NCBI GenBank assembly: GCA_039030395.1
Contig: JBCCEF010000025.1
Span: 1 to 64,000, forward strand
Source of the DNA: Acidobacteriota bacterium
Lineage (GTDB): Bacteria > Acidobacteriota > Thermoanaerobaculia > Multivoradales > JBCCEF01
Direction: 5' to 3'
DNA: 64,000 bases
Shown: positions 51,844 through 60,684 of the stretch, one piece after another
How the letters are laid out: each line of letters begins with the position of its first letter
Numbering within the stretch: the stretch's first letter is position 1
Made by a program: the position numbers and the translations under genes
Notes under the pieces: generated by a model
Seen by the model: only the letters and a program-made list of their open reading frames with translations
Told to the model about the DNA's origin: nothing
Database searches by the model: none

Positions 51844-51869
51844 CGTCAAGCGCCAATCGTCAGGCATCG

Positions 51870-51905
51870 GAAACGCCGGAGTGCGCTGAGCGCTCCGGCG
51901 TTTTT
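51870..51905. terminator. Bidirectional rho-independent terminator
   Basis: AAACGCCGGAG and CTCCGGCGTTTTT form an 11-bp stem with a further GCGC/GCGC inner stem and a T-run on the plus strand; the minus strand also has a short A/T tail. It lies between the convergent P-domain and HerA-like genes and can serve both. Confidence 0.88.
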
Positions 51906-51934
51906 CGTTTGCTCGGGCTATTCGCAGGAAGGCG

Positions 51935-54343
51935 CTACCAGGCCGCCTCGCCGGCCCGGTAGGGCGCCCAGGCGAGGGTGACCAGGCGCACATCGATGTC
52001 CGCTCGCCGGGGTTTGACCTCCACCTCCTCGAGGGGCAGATTGCGCGCCTCCCAGCGCTCTTCGATCGTCTCGATGTCCTGCCGCAGATCCTCTTCCACC
52101 TCGGCGATCTGCCGCCCATAGGACTCGACGTTCTCCAGCGCCCGCTCCACGTCCTGCCCCTGCTTGAAGGAGCGGCCGACGCCGCGCGCCGCGGTACTCA
52201 GACTGCGCCTCCGACCGCCGAACAGAGCGCCCAGCAGGGTACTCCCCAGGGAAACCGCCGTCTGGAGCTTGGCGTCGCGAGCTTGGTCCCGCTCACGCTC
52301 CACCGCTTGCTCCGCCTTGCGCTTGCGTTCCCCCAGGGTGGCGAGCTTCCTCTCGGCCTTCTCCCGCAGCTTTTCGATCTCTTCGTCGCGCGCTTCCCGG
52401 GCGAGGTCGGTGAGCCGAATGCGGAAGTCCCGCTCGCTCTCGCCCGGCTGCGAAGTGAGATCGAGGCCGGGACTCACCCACAGGCTCAAGCGCCGATCCC
52501 GATACAGCGTCTCGGACAGTTCCTTCTCCCAACTCCGGTAGCTCTTTGTCTTGGTCGCCGCCGTCGGCAACTCGCCGAAGGCGATGGAATCGGCCGCCGG
52601 ATCGGACTCCAGATCCGCCAGTTCCAGGCCGCTTTCGGTGGCGTCATACCAGTCGATCGACGCCACCTCTTCCGGCACCGCCGCCAGCAGCGCAAGATCC
52701 CGGTGGTGATCGATGTCCCGGCGCTTGTCTACGAAGTGGACGCGGCCCAAGCCCATCAGCCGCGGGACGTAGGTCACATCGTCTCCCGGCCGACCGCGGA
52801 GCGGCAGGTAGCGCTGCGGAATCTCCGACGGCAGGACCGGCCGGACGGCCTTCGCCGACGACGAAGGTGCGGCCTGCCCCGAAGAGCGGGCTCCATTGTC
52901 GGCGGCCAGCGGCGGCACGGGCAGGTCATCGGGCACCAGGCGGTCGATCTGGTCGCGGGTCAGCGGCCCGCGCAGGTAGGACATCGCCCAGCGAGTGTGG
53001 AACACCTCCGGCGCCGGCTCGTGGACGTTGTGGAGCAGGAACACCCGCTTGCCGAGGCCCGCCAGGAGCTGCTCCATCTCCCGCCGGCCGAACTCCGCAC
53101 CGCCGGCACCCACCCCTTCCAATCCGTCGAGCACCCGCGCCTTGTCGCGCTCCGTCTGCAGCCGACCGAGGAACCAGGTGCCGATGTTGGAGAGTGCCTT
53201 GTAGTCCAGATCGGCCGGATTCTGGGTCGCCAGCACCACCCCAAGGCCGTAGGCTCGTGCCTGCTTGAGCATGGTCAGCAGCGGCTTCTTCGAAGGCGGC
53301 TCCGCCACCGGCGGGATGAAGCCGAACACCTCGTCCATGTAGAGCAGCGCCCGCAGGCTCGACGAACCGGGGCGGCTGCGCATCCAGCCCAAGGTCTGCT
53401 GCAGCAGCAGGGTGACGAAGAACATGCGCTCCGCGTCGGACAGGTGGGCGATCGAGAAGATCGAAACGCACGGTTTGCCGGAGGAATCGTAAAGCAATCG
53501 ATCGACGTCCAGCGGCTCGCCCTCCATCCAACCGGCGAAGCCCGGCGAGGCGAGCAGGTTGTTCAATGCCATCGCCAAACCGAAGCGGTCCTTTGCCGGA
53601 AAGAAGGAGTCGAGGGGAAGCACCCCCACCCGCTCCAGCGGCGGCTGCTGCACCTGCTGAATGAGGCCGCCCAAATCGAGGTCCTGGCCCTCGTTCCAGG
53701 CCCGCTCGAAGAGGGAGGCGAGCAGGATGTGCTCGCGGCTCTGCACCGGATCGGCGTCGATACCGACCAGCCCGAGGAGGCCTTGCACCGTCGCCGAGAT
53801 CCGATCGCGCAGCAGATCACGCTCGCCGCGCACCTCCGGCGGCGGCGCCTGGAAAGAAGAGAGCACTGAGACCGGCCGGCCGGCATCGCTGCCCGGGGTG
53901 TAGATGCGAAAGTCCACCGCCTGGCGCAAGCGCTGGATGCGGGTGGCGTCCTGGCCCCATTGGCTCAAGCCGTTACGCCACAGTTCCGCCTGGGCGGCGG
54001 CGAATTCGTCCGGTGACTTGCCGGCGCGGCCGGCGGCGTCTTCGTCGATCCACGGACGGAACTCCTGCGGCGAAAGATTCGGGAAGGTCAGCAGCAGATT
54101 CCCCATGTCGCCCTTGGGATCGATGATCAGCGCCGGTACCCCGTCGATCGCCGCCTCTTCGAGCAGGCAGGCGCATAGGCCGGTCTTGCCGCTGCCGGTC
54201 ATCCCCACGCACATGGCGTGGGTCAGCAGATCCTTCGCATCGTAGAGCAGCGGCTCGTCCGCTGTCTCGCCACTCGTCACATCGTGCGGACTGCCGAGGT
54301 AAAAGGCTCCGAGCTTCTCGTAGATCGCTGCGTCCCGACTCAT
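51935..54343 (-). CDS. HerA/VirB4-like hexameric ATPase with coiled-coil C-terminus
   Basis: A protein of 802 residues with the HerA-FtsK ATPase fold: Walker A VGMTGSGKTGLCAC near residue 47, ALIIDPKGDMGNLL after it, Walker B RALLYMDEVFGFIPP near 340 and sensor/arginine motifs KPLLTMLKQARAYGLGVVLATQNP. Residues 470-560 form a linker with a Ser/Ala stretch; 630-770 are a long charged coiled coil (EKLREKAERKLATLGERKRKAEQ). It resembles DUF853/DUF87 ATPases that handle DNA or conjugation-like processes. No NurA nuclease partner is adjacent. The ATG at 54343 has GGAGGGAG upstream and overlaps the stop of the phytase-like gene (ATGA). Confidence 0.8.
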   Translation of the reverse strand: MSRDAAIYEKLGAFYLGSPHDVTSGETADEPLLYDAKDLLTHAMCVGMTGSGKTGLCACLLEEAAIDGVPALIIDPKGDMGNLLLTFPNLSPQEFRPWIDEDAAGRAGKSPDEFAAAQAELWRNGLSQWGQDATRIQRLRQAVDFRIYTPGSDAGRPVSVLSSFQAPPPEVRGERDLLRDRISATVQGLLGLVGIDADPVQSREHILLASLFERAWNEGQDLDLGGLIQQVQQPPLERVGVLPLDSFFPAKDRFGLAMALNNLLASPGFAGWMEGEPLDVDRLLYDSSGKPCVSIFSIAHLSDAERMFFVTLLLQQTLGWMRSRPGSSSLRALLYMDEVFGFIPPVAEPPSKKPLLTMLKQARAYGLGVVLATQNPADLDYKALSNIGTWFLGRLQTERDKARVLDGLEGVGAGGAEFGRREMEQLLAGLGKRVFLLHNVHEPAPEVFHTRWAMSYLRGPLTRDQIDRLVPDDLPVPPLAADNGARSSGQAAPSSSAKAVRPVLPSEIPQRYLPLRGRPGDDVTYVPRLMGLGRVHFVDKRRDIDHHRDLALLAAVPEEVASIDWYDATESGLELADLESDPAADSIAFGELPTAATKTKSYRSWEKELSETLYRDRRLSLWVSPGLDLTSQPGESERDFRIRLTDLAREARDEEIEKLREKAERKLATLGERKRKAEQAVERERDQARDAKLQTAVSLGSTLLGALFGGRRRSLSTAARGVGRSFKQGQDVERALENVESYGRQIAEVEEDLRQDIETIEERWEARNLPLEEVEVKPRRADIDVRLVTLAWAPYRAGEAAW

Positions 54344-55461
54344 CGTGCTCCCTCCACCGGCCAACGCAAAGCGAAGACCATGATCAGATTCCGTTGCTCC
54401 GGCAGAAAATTGTTGTCCGACACCACCACCAGAAACCGCCGGCCGTCGCCCAACCGGGGTCCCAGAGCCATGCCCTCCAGATTGTCCATCGGCACTCCAA
54501 AGGTATCCAAATCCGCTACCAGCGACTTCTCCACCGGCGATCCGGCTTCTGCCATCGGCAGGGAGGAGATGTCCGGCGCCTGGTCGAGGCTCGCCTGGTA
54601 TAGCCGCACCGTGGTGCCGGCACCGGCCGAATAGGAGCGTTCGAGAAACAGGAATCGACCGTCCCCACTAGCCATCAACTCCACCAGGCCGGCGGTTCGG
54701 TAGTCATCGAAAGGACTAGGCTCCTCGGCCACCGGATCCACCCGGTAGTGCACCTCCCGCGGGGTCCCCCCGGCGGCCAGGTCATAGGCCAGAAGGCGAA
54801 CCGAACTCGGCCGATCCAAATCCGCCTTGGCATCCTCCTGGGCCAGAGCATTCTCCGTTGCCACCCACAGCAGACGGGTCTCCGGATCGAAGGACAACCC
54901 TTCGAACCCCAGGTTGTTCCGCACCCCATAGGTTCGATTTCCATCGGGCAGGAACTTCTCCGGTACCGGCAGTTCCGCGATCTGCTCGCCGGTACGATCG
55001 AATCGCCGCACGAACGGCGCAATGGCTTTTCTGGCATTGCCCTCCGAAGAGATGAAAATCCCCTGCCCCGGTACCCAGGCAATCCCCTCCGGGTCCAATG
55101 TGTCCTCGGCGAAGGGTTCTCCGTTTTGCTGCAGGGTGGTGACCGCAAGGATCCGCAGATTGCCCTCGTCGAAAGACTCGGCAGTCAGGTCCAGAGCCAG
55201 GGTGTAGAAGCGAGCCGGCGCATGTTCGCTGCGATCGTCCGAAATGGCGTAGTAGACCTGCCCCTTGGAATCGAAGGTCAGTCCCGAAAGGCCCCCGACC
55301 TCCGTGCCGTGGAACAACGTGCCCGTCGGCAGCTCCGCATAGCCGATGAGTTCCAGCACCGGCCCCGATTCGGACACCTTCGCCGGCCCGAAAACCCCCG
55401 AAGAGGTACAACCGGCGAGCAGCAGGGCTGCAAACCCGGTGACGAGACGAGTGAAGAGCAT
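54340..55461 (-). CDS. Phytase-like domain lipoprotein
   Basis: A protein of 373 residues with a lipobox (LLLAGC, Cys 18), so it would be anchored to the inner or outer membrane. The mature part is an 'esterase-like activity of phytase' beta-propeller: GGLSGLTFDSKGQVYYAISDD, DPEGIAWVPGQGIFISSEGN, GFEGLSFDPETRLLWVATENAL and NLEGMALGPRLGDGRRFLVVVSDNN. The repeated [E/S]GL/A-D motifs suit a metal-dependent propeller. Substrate is unknown; phosphoesterase activity is family inference. The ATG at 55461 lies just after an in-frame TTG. It is coupled by ATGA to the HerA-like ATPase, an unexpected pairing. Confidence 0.88.
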   Translation of the reverse strand: MLFTRLVTGFAALLLAGCTSSGVFGPAKVSESGPVLELIGYAELPTGTLFHGTEVGGLSGLTFDSKGQVYYAISDDRSEHAPARFYTLALDLTAESFDEGNLRILAVTTLQQNGEPFAEDTLDPEGIAWVPGQGIFISSEGNARKAIAPFVRRFDRTGEQIAELPVPEKFLPDGNRTYGVRNNLGFEGLSFDPETRLLWVATENALAQEDAKADLDRPSSVRLLAYDLAAGGTPREVHYRVDPVAEEPSPFDDYRTAGLVELMASGDGRFLFLERSYSAGAGTTVRLYQASLDQAPDISSLPMAEAGSPVEKSLVADLDTFGVPMDNLEGMALGPRLGDGRRFLVVVSDNNFLPEQRNLIMVFALRWPVEGAR

Positions 55462-55485
55462 TGCCAAGCCGTCGAGGATTTCTTG

Positions 55486-56901
55486 CTAAGGGAAAATTCC
55501 CATGGCGTTGTACGCCACGCCCACCTTTTCGATCGCGTTCACGAAAGCCGCCGTACGCAAATCCACGCCGTTGTCCAAACGCTGACGTACGGCGCGGATC
55601 TCATCCAGAGCTTCGATCATCGTTTCTTCGAGCCCCGAATCCACGATGTCCGCCTCAGAAGCACCGAGCACCACTTCCTGATGGATCTTGGAGTCGAAGG
55701 CCTTTCCGGTGAGTTCCTCGATGGCTTTCAGCATGCGGGCGTTGGAGGCCTGCTCGAAGCGCCGGTTGAGGCGCCCGAAGCGAACATGGGAAAGGTTGCG
55801 CAGCCATTCGAAGTAGGACACGGTAACGCCGCCGGCGTTCAGATAGATGTCCGGAAGGATCAAAACACCGCGCTGCCGAAGCTGGTCGTCGGCTCCGGCG
55901 GTCACCGGTCCATTGGCCGCCTCGGCGACGATCTTGGCCTGGAGGCGAGGCGCATTGTTCTCGGTGATCACCCCTTCGAGGGCCGCCGGTACCAGGATCT
56001 CGCAATCGAGTTCCAGGGCATCGGTGGAGCGGGCCAGATCGGAGGCGCCTGAGTAGCCTAGGATCGAGCCGGTTTCCCGACGATGGCGGATCACATCGTC
56101 CACATCCAGCCCCTGGGGCCGGTGAATGGCGCCTTCGTACTCCGCCAACCCCACCAGCACCGCGCCGCCCTCCTGCAGATTGCGCGCCGCGTGGTAGCCG
56201 ACGTTGCCGAGGCCCTGCACCACCACCCGCTTGCCCTCCAGCCCCGCTTCGAGTCCGAGCGCCTTCATCTCCTCGGGAGCGTTGCACAGCTCGCGAATTC
56301 CGAAGAAGACGCCTCGCCCGGTCGCCGCGTCCCGGCCGCGGATGCCGCCTTGCCCTACGGGCTTGCCGGTGACACAGGCCAGGGCGTCGAGCGGATCGTC
56401 GGTGAGGGAACCGTAGGTGTCGAGGATCCAGGCCATCTCGGTGGCGCCGGTGCCGTAGTCCGGCGCCGGTACATCAGTACCGGGGCCGATAAAGCCTTTG
56501 CTGTGCAGTTCGAAGGTGTAACGACGGGTTATGCGTTCGAGTTCTTCCGCCTCGAAGTCCTTGCGGTCGATCCGCACTCCGCCCTTGGCGCCACCGAAGG
56601 GTACGTTGACCACCGCACATTTGTAGGTCATCAGTGCCGCCAGGGCGCGCACCTCGTCCTCGTCCACCGTCGGCGCGTATCGGATGCCGCCCTTCACTGG
56701 CAGCTTGTGGTGGCTGTGCTCGGCCCGCCAGGCGCGGATCACTTTGATCGATCCGTCATTGCGACGGAGGGGAAACTCCATCGAGTAGGTGCGGTTGCAG
56801 ATCTTGATCTGCTCGAGCAATCCGGGCGGTTGGTCTACATGATCCGCCGCCCGATCGAAGGCACGGTTGACTTGGTCGAGAAACGAACGGCCGCTGGTCA
56901 T
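55486..56901 (-). CDS. gdhA: Glutamate dehydrogenase family (Glu/Leu/Phe/Val dehydrogenase)
   Basis: A protein of 471 residues. The substrate-binding domain has YSMEFPLRRNDGSIKVI and HKLPVKGGIRYAPTVD (catalytic-site Lys), AVVNVPFGGAKGGVRID, and TDVPAPDYGTGATEMAWI. The Rossmann part reads VVVQGLGNVGYHAA and the C-terminus VNAGGVTVSYFEW (as LNAGGVTVSYFEWLRN) with a catalytic Gly/Asn pattern. It interconverts glutamate and 2-oxoglutarate, NAD(P) specificity not determined. It would complete proline degradation in this cell. ATG 56901 lies 12 bases after AAGGAG; an earlier in-frame start is outside the family. An operator-like palindrome and promoters lie upstream (57002-57031). Confidence 0.92.
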   Translation of the reverse strand: MTSGRSFLDQVNRAFDRAADHVDQPPGLLEQIKICNRTYSMEFPLRRNDGSIKVIRAWRAEHSHHKLPVKGGIRYAPTVDEDEVRALAALMTYKCAVVNVPFGGAKGGVRIDRKDFEAEELERITRRYTFELHSKGFIGPGTDVPAPDYGTGATEMAWILDTYGSLTDDPLDALACVTGKPVGQGGIRGRDAATGRGVFFGIRELCNAPEEMKALGLEAGLEGKRVVVQGLGNVGYHAARNLQEGGAVLVGLAEYEGAIHRPQGLDVDDVIRHRRETGSILGYSGASDLARSTDALELDCEILVPAALEGVITENNAPRLQAKIVAEAANGPVTAGADDQLRQRGVLILPDIYLNAGGVTVSYFEWLRNLSHVRFGRLNRRFEQASNARMLKAIEELTGKAFDSKIHQEVVLGASEADIVDSGLEETMIEALDEIRAVRQRLDNGVDLRTAAFVNAIEKVGVAYNAMGIFP

Positions 56902-56987
56902 AAGAGGTCCACACTCCTTTAGGGTGGCTGGCTTGGCAAACGGGTCGAAGGGTAGTCTAACCGGGAGTCGCCCCCTGTCACGCATTC

Positions 56988-57031
56988 TTGCTTTGGGAGC
57001 TGGACCTAAGATAATCTTTGATCCTAGGTCC
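56988..57031 (+). promoter_or_regulatory. Promoter and palindrome between gdhA and the outer-membrane protein gene
   Basis: GGACCTAAGAT (57002-57012) and ATCCTAGGTCC (57021-57031) form an inverted repeat with one mismatch. It overlaps a plus-strand -10 GATAAT (57010-57015), 16 bases after TTGCTT (56988-56993). The site could also control the divergent gdhA. Apart from this and a possible 23-codon reading frame at 57034-57105, the 331-bp gap 56902-57232 is leader sequence with no gene I can support. Confidence 0.45.
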
Positions 57032-57232
57032 CCATGAATGAAGATTTTAGACAGGAACGGCCCCGTCCAGTGCGGTTGAGCCGAAGGGGCTATTTACGTC
57101 TTTGAATCAGCGCAGAAACGTGATCATCGAGTGCCGCCGCCGACCGGACCGATGATCGGGCTTCCACCGAGGTCGCGATGACGGCGGAGTTCAGCGTCAC
57201 GGTGGGCTGCAACCCTACGGAGGAGAACGGAA

Positions 57233-57880
57233 ATGTGGAGCAATAAGAGACACTTCAAGGCCATCGTGGGTGCCTTCGCGGTAGCCCTGCTCATGACCGG
57301 TGGAATCGCCTTCGCGGACGACGAGGCGAACGGCAGCTACCGCGATGCCGGTCGGGACCTGCAGCTCGGCTTCGGTCTTGGCCTGGTTGACCCGGAGGAC
57401 ACCGAGTCGGCGGAGATCTACTACTCGGCAGCCCTTCGTTTCCGCATCGGCAAGTCCTACGACGAACCGGTCTGGGACGGCGACTCCTATCGCGGCCGCC
57501 CGCCGGCGGACACCGGCATTCGCGGCTACCTGGAGCCGGAGGTCTCGTACTGGAAGGGTGAGAGCACCGGCATCGAAGATTCCGATTTGCTGGTGGGCTT
57601 GAACCTCATCGGTGTGGTGCCGACCCGCAGCGCCGATTACTTCCTCGGCGTCGGCTTCGGTGTGCACTTCCTCGACGCCACGGTCGATCCGTCGATCACC
57701 GGGCCGGGCGCCGATCTCGACGGTTCAGAGGAAGCCCTTGGCGGCAACCTGCAGGTGGGCGTGGACGTCAACATCGGCGAAAACATCGCGCTCTTCGGCA
57801 CCGGCCGCATCGATCTCCTCGAAGGCGAACGCAACGAGCACCAGACCAAGGTGTACGTCGGCATCCGCTTCAAGCTTTAG
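57233..57880 (+). CDS. Outer-membrane beta-barrel protein
   Basis: A protein of 215 residues with a signal peptide (IVGAFAVALLMTGGIAFA, cleavage near residue 28). The mature part alternates hydrophobic and polar residues in about eight strands (LQLGFGLGLVD, IYYSAALRFRIGK, IRGYLEPEVSYWKG, LLVGLNLIGVVPT, YFLGVGFGVHFLD, GGNLQVGVDVNIGENIALFGTG) and ends in Leu after a final strand (TKVYVGIRFKL), usual for small outer-membrane barrels inserted by BamA. A pore or adhesin role cannot be decided. The ATG has GGAGGAG 8 bases before. Its TAG stop falls in the first bases of repeat copy F. Confidence 0.85.
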   Translation: MWSNKRHFKAIVGAFAVALLMTGGIAFADDEANGSYRDAGRDLQLGFGLGLVDPEDTESAEIYYSAALRFRIGKSYDEPVWDGDSYRGRPPADTGIRGYLEPEVSYWKGESTGIEDSDLLVGLNLIGVVPTRSADYFLGVGFGVHFLDATVDPSITGPGADLDGSEEALGGNLQVGVDVNIGENIALFGTGRIDLLEGERNEHQTKVYVGIRFKL

Positions 57881-58054
57881 CAGACTGCTGAATCCGCTTC
57901 GCGGAGATTTGCAGCAGTACTTGCATCAGTACTGCCAAAGCGGTCACTCCAAGGGGGGCTGGGCGCCCCCCTCACTCAAACAGCAAGCTTTTTGAAATTC
58001 ACCCCCATCCTCGGCTGCTTCGCAACCGCCGAGGCCTTCGGTCTCGGTCGCAAG
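57877..58054 (+). repeat. Multi-hairpin repeat, copy F (divergent)
   Basis: It starts TTAGCAGACTGCTGAA, immediately at the outer-membrane gene's TAG stop. The tip of hairpin 1 is CCGC-TTC-GCGG rather than GGCC-TTC-GGCC, the loop conserved and both strands changed. An extra AGTACT-N6-AGTACT palindrome is inserted. Hairpin 2 is GGGGGGCTGGGCGCCCCCC; hairpin 3 is decayed (TCAAA...TTTGA). Linker TCACCCCCATCCTCGGC is kept and hairpins 4-5 end in GGTCTCGGTCGCAAGG. Confidence 0.88.
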
Positions 58055-58082
58055 GCACTGACTCTGGTGGCCTTTTCGCCCC

Positions 58083-58844
58083 ATGCCCACTTCTACAATC
58101 CAACCGGCGATCATCCTGGTCGCCCCGCAGCTCGGCGAAAACATCGGTTTCGTCGCCCGAGCGATGGCCAACTGCGCGCTGACGGATCTGCGCCTGGTGC
58201 GGCCGCGGCCGGCCTGGCCGTGCCCGCGGGCGCAGGCCGCCGCCTCCGGGGCCGACGCGATCCTGGAAGCCGCTAGGCTGTTCAACTCCACGGCCGAGGC
58301 GGTCGCGGACTTGCACCATCTGTGGGCCACCACGGCACGCCGGCGAGACATGGTGAAGCCGATCGCCACCCCCCGCCAGGCGGCCGAGACGATGCGCCGC
58401 ACCGGCGCCGCGGGCGAAACCTGCGGCATTCTCTTCGGTCCGGAGCGCACCGGCCTCGACAACGACGACGTCGCCCGCGCGGACCACATCGTGGAGGTCC
58501 CCCTGAATCCTGAGTTCTCCTCCTTGAACCTCGGTCAAGCGGTGTTGGTGATGGCCTACGAGTGGTACCAGGCGGGGTGGGAACCCAGCGGAGCAGAGAA
58601 CCTGCCGCAAAAGGCTCCAGGGGGCGACGACCGGCCGGCCACCCGGGCAGAACTCGAGAACTATTTCGAACACCTGGAGCAGGCCCTCGACGCCAGCGGC
58701 TTTCTGAACGTACCGGAGCGGCGCCCGACAACGGTGCGCAAGCTGTGGAATCTATTCCTGCGCGCCACCCCGACGGCGAGTGAAGTCCGCACCCTGCACG
58801 GCGTGGTGACCTACCTTTCCGGCCACCGCAAACAGAAAAGGTAG
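58083..58844 (+). CDS. trmJ: TrmJ-type SPOUT methyltransferase (tRNA/rRNA 2'-O-methyltransferase)
   Basis: A protein of 253 residues of the TrmH/SpoU clan, with the knotted SAM-binding domain in the first 165: PAIILVAPQLGENIGFVARAMANC, ATTARRRDM, CGILFGPERTGLDNDDV and VPLNPEFSSLNLGQAVLVMAYEW. The C-terminal helical extension (ENYFEHLEQALDASGFL, RRPTTVRKLWNLFLRATPT) is characteristic of TrmJ, which methylates tRNA position 32. It starts just after repeat copy F. A strong 11-bp hairpin follows its stop and a terminator lies further down. Confidence 0.9.
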   Translation: MPTSTIQPAIILVAPQLGENIGFVARAMANCALTDLRLVRPRPAWPCPRAQAAASGADAILEAARLFNSTAEAVADLHHLWATTARRRDMVKPIATPRQAAETMRRTGAAGETCGILFGPERTGLDNDDVARADHIVEVPLNPEFSSLNLGQAVLVMAYEWYQAGWEPSGAENLPQKAPGGDDRPATRAELENYFEHLEQALDASGFLNVPERRPTTVRKLWNLFLRATPTASEVRTLHGVVTYLSGHRKQKR

Positions 58845-58869
58845 GCAGGCCAGGAATCCCTGGCCTGCC
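58844..58869 (+). other. Hairpin at the 3' end of the TrmJ-type gene
   Basis: GGCAGGCCAGG and CCTGGCCTGCC form a perfect 11-bp stem around AATC directly at the stop codon. No T-run follows on the plus strand. The 406-bp gap 58845-59250 otherwise holds the next terminator and repeat copy G, and no gene. Confidence 0.6.
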
Positions 58870-58981
58870 CGTCTCGCTCGGTGACTTTCCACCGCCGCTC
58901 AACGATTGCTCGTTGAATGGAAAGTCTCCTCACATCTTCTTAAGCGCCATCGGCCCGAAAAACCAATAGGCCGTCAGATAA

Positions 58982-59013
58982 AAAGAGGCCCGGCGCGATG
59001 CCGGGCCCCTTTG
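58982..59013. terminator. Rho-independent terminator
   Basis: GGCCCGGC and GCCGGGCC pair around GCGAT, with AAAAAGA before and CCCCTTTG after, so it could work in both directions between the methyltransferase gene and the convergent E2 gene. Confidence 0.65.
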
Positions 59014-59070
59014 CCCTACACTTCAGATACTGAGCAAGTAGGCAAGGGGCCGCTTTCCCTGCACCTCGCC

Positions 59071-59254
59071 CCGAGCCCGAAGGCTAGGCGCCCCCGAACG
59101 AGGCGGCGGCGAGAGCCGCTGAGGATGGGGTGAGCCCTACGCGGGCCGCCGAAAAGCTGTGCTTTTCAGGGCGAGGGGGGCGCCCAGCCCCCCTTGAATG
59201 AGAATCAAGCAGCGCTGCTGAAATCATGGCCGAAGGCCTTCAGCAGTCTGCTAG
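59071..59254 (-). repeat. Multi-hairpin repeat, copy G
   Basis: Minus-strand reading: CTAGCAGACTGCTGAA, tip GGCC-TTC-GGCC, TTCAGCAGC, then GGGGGGCTGGGCGCCCCCC; hairpin 3 GAAAAGC-ACA-GCTTTTC followed by a GGCGGCCCGCGTAGG insert; linker TCACCCCATCCTCAGC; hairpin 4 reduced; a GGGGGCGCC insert; hairpin 5 GCCTTCGGGCTCGG. The E2 stop codon TAG is in its first CTAGCAG. Confidence 0.9.
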
Positions 59255-60630
59255 ATGTACGCGTCGAGTTCGGACCAGGGGTCCTCTTCGATCACCTTCT
59301 TGACGTCGTTCATGAAGTGATCCGCATCGGCGCCGTCCACCAAACGGTGGTCGTAGGTGATGTTGAAGTAGGACATGGTGCGGATCGCCAGGGTGTCGGC
59401 ACCGTCGGCGTCCTGCCGCACCACCGGCCGCTTCTCGATGGCTCCGATACCCATGATCGCCACCTGCGGCTGGTTGATGATCGGAGTGCCGAACAGGCTG
59501 CCGAAGACCCCCGGGTTGGTGATGGTGAAGGTGCCGCCGGCAGCCTCGTCGGGTTTGAGCTTCTTGGTGCGCGCGCGGTCCGCCAGATCGTTGGCGGTCT
59601 TGGCCAACCCGACCAGGTTGAGTTCGTCCGCATCCTTGATCACCGGCACGATCAGACCTCGGTCGAGGGCGACGGCCATGCCCAGATTGATCCGCTTTTT
59701 GTACACGATGTTGGTGCCGTCGATGGCTGCATTGATCTGCTTGTGCTTCTTCAAGGCCGTGGTCACCGCCTTGAAGATGAACGGCATGTAGGTGAGCTTG
59801 GTGCCGTTGGCCTTCAGAAAACCGGCCTTGGCCGCCCGCCGGATGCGGTCCACCCGGGTGAAGTCGAAGTGAAACACCGTGGTGACGTGCGCCGAGGTGT
59901 CCTTCGAGTAACGCATGTGTGCCGCGGTGATCTGCCGAATCTTCGACATCGGCTCGATCTCCACCGGCTCATTGGGACCGTAGGGAGGCACCGAGAAACC
60001 GCTCGAAGGCTTGCTCGCCGGCGGCGGCGCCGGCTGACCGGGGGTCGGCGCCGTCGGCTGGTCCTTCTCAGAGGCGGCCTTTCCGCCGCCTTCGAGGTAA
60101 GCCATGATGTCCGCCTTGGTCACCCGGCCCTTGACGCCGGTGCCCTCGACATCGGCCAGATCAACCCCTTCTTCCTTAGCGATCTTGCGCACCAAGGGAC
60201 TGGCGAAGCGACGGCCGCCGGGCCGCTTGTCGTCGTCCGAGTCATCCTCGGCGCCGGAGGCGTCATCGGCAGCGCCGGAGGCCTCGGAACCTTCACCGGC
60301 ATCGGCGCCGGAGACCTCTTCAGCAGCCGGCGGGTCGGCGCTCTCGGCCTCTTTTTCGTCGCCGGCGTCGCCGGAGGCACCGGTGCTTTCGCCCTCTTCG
60401 CCGATCATCGCCACGACGGCGTCGACGGGAACCGTCTCGCCCTCCTGGGCCTTGATCTCGATTAGGGTGCCGGCGATCGGGCTGGGGATCTCTGCATCGA
60501 CCTTGTCGGTGGAGATCTCGAAAAGGGGCTGGTCGCGTTCGACCTTGTCTCCGGGCTGCACCAACCACTTGGTGATCGTGCCCTCGGCGATCGACTCGCC
60601 CATCTGGGGCATCACGACTTCGGTAGCCAT
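59251..60630 (-). CDS. pdhC: Dihydrolipoamide acyltransferase (E2) of a 2-oxoacid dehydrogenase complex
   Basis: A protein of 459 residues with the E2 plan: lipoyl domain (residues 1-78; lipoylated Lys 43 in EISTDKVDAEIPSP), a long acidic Ala/Glu/Asp linker (80-135), a peripheral-subunit-binding domain (RFASPLVRKIAKEEGVDLADVEGTG, cited as ASPLVRKIAKEE; about 138-172), a Pro/Ser linker and the catalytic core (225-455) with the HRLVDGADADHF active site. The linker's high acidity is notable. ATG 60630 has AGGGAGAAG upstream. It closes the lpdA-pdhA-pdhB-pdhC operon 54 bases after pdhB. The acyl substrate cannot be told; pyruvate or branched-chain ketoacid. The stop is contributed by repeat copy G. 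Confidence 0.93.
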   Translation of the reverse strand: MATEVVMPQMGESIAEGTITKWLVQPGDKVERDQPLFEISTDKVDAEIPSPIAGTLIEIKAQEGETVPVDAVVAMIGEEGESTGASGDAGDEKEAESADPPAAEEVSGADAGEGSEASGAADDASGAEDDSDDDKRPGGRRFASPLVRKIAKEEGVDLADVEGTGVKGRVTKADIMAYLEGGGKAASEKDQPTAPTPGQPAPPPASKPSSGFSVPPYGPNEPVEIEPMSKIRQITAAHMRYSKDTSAHVTTVFHFDFTRVDRIRRAAKAGFLKANGTKLTYMPFIFKAVTTALKKHKQINAAIDGTNIVYKKRINLGMAVALDRGLIVPVIKDADELNLVGLAKTANDLADRARTKKLKPDEAAGGTFTITNPGVFGSLFGTPIINQPQVAIMGIGAIEKRPVVRQDADGADTLAIRTMSYFNITYDHRLVDGADADHFMNDVKKVIEEDPWSELDAYI

Positions 60631-60684
60631 AAACTTCTCCCTCTGACTGCTCGTTTCCACCCTCAGGGGGGAACGTGGGTCTTC

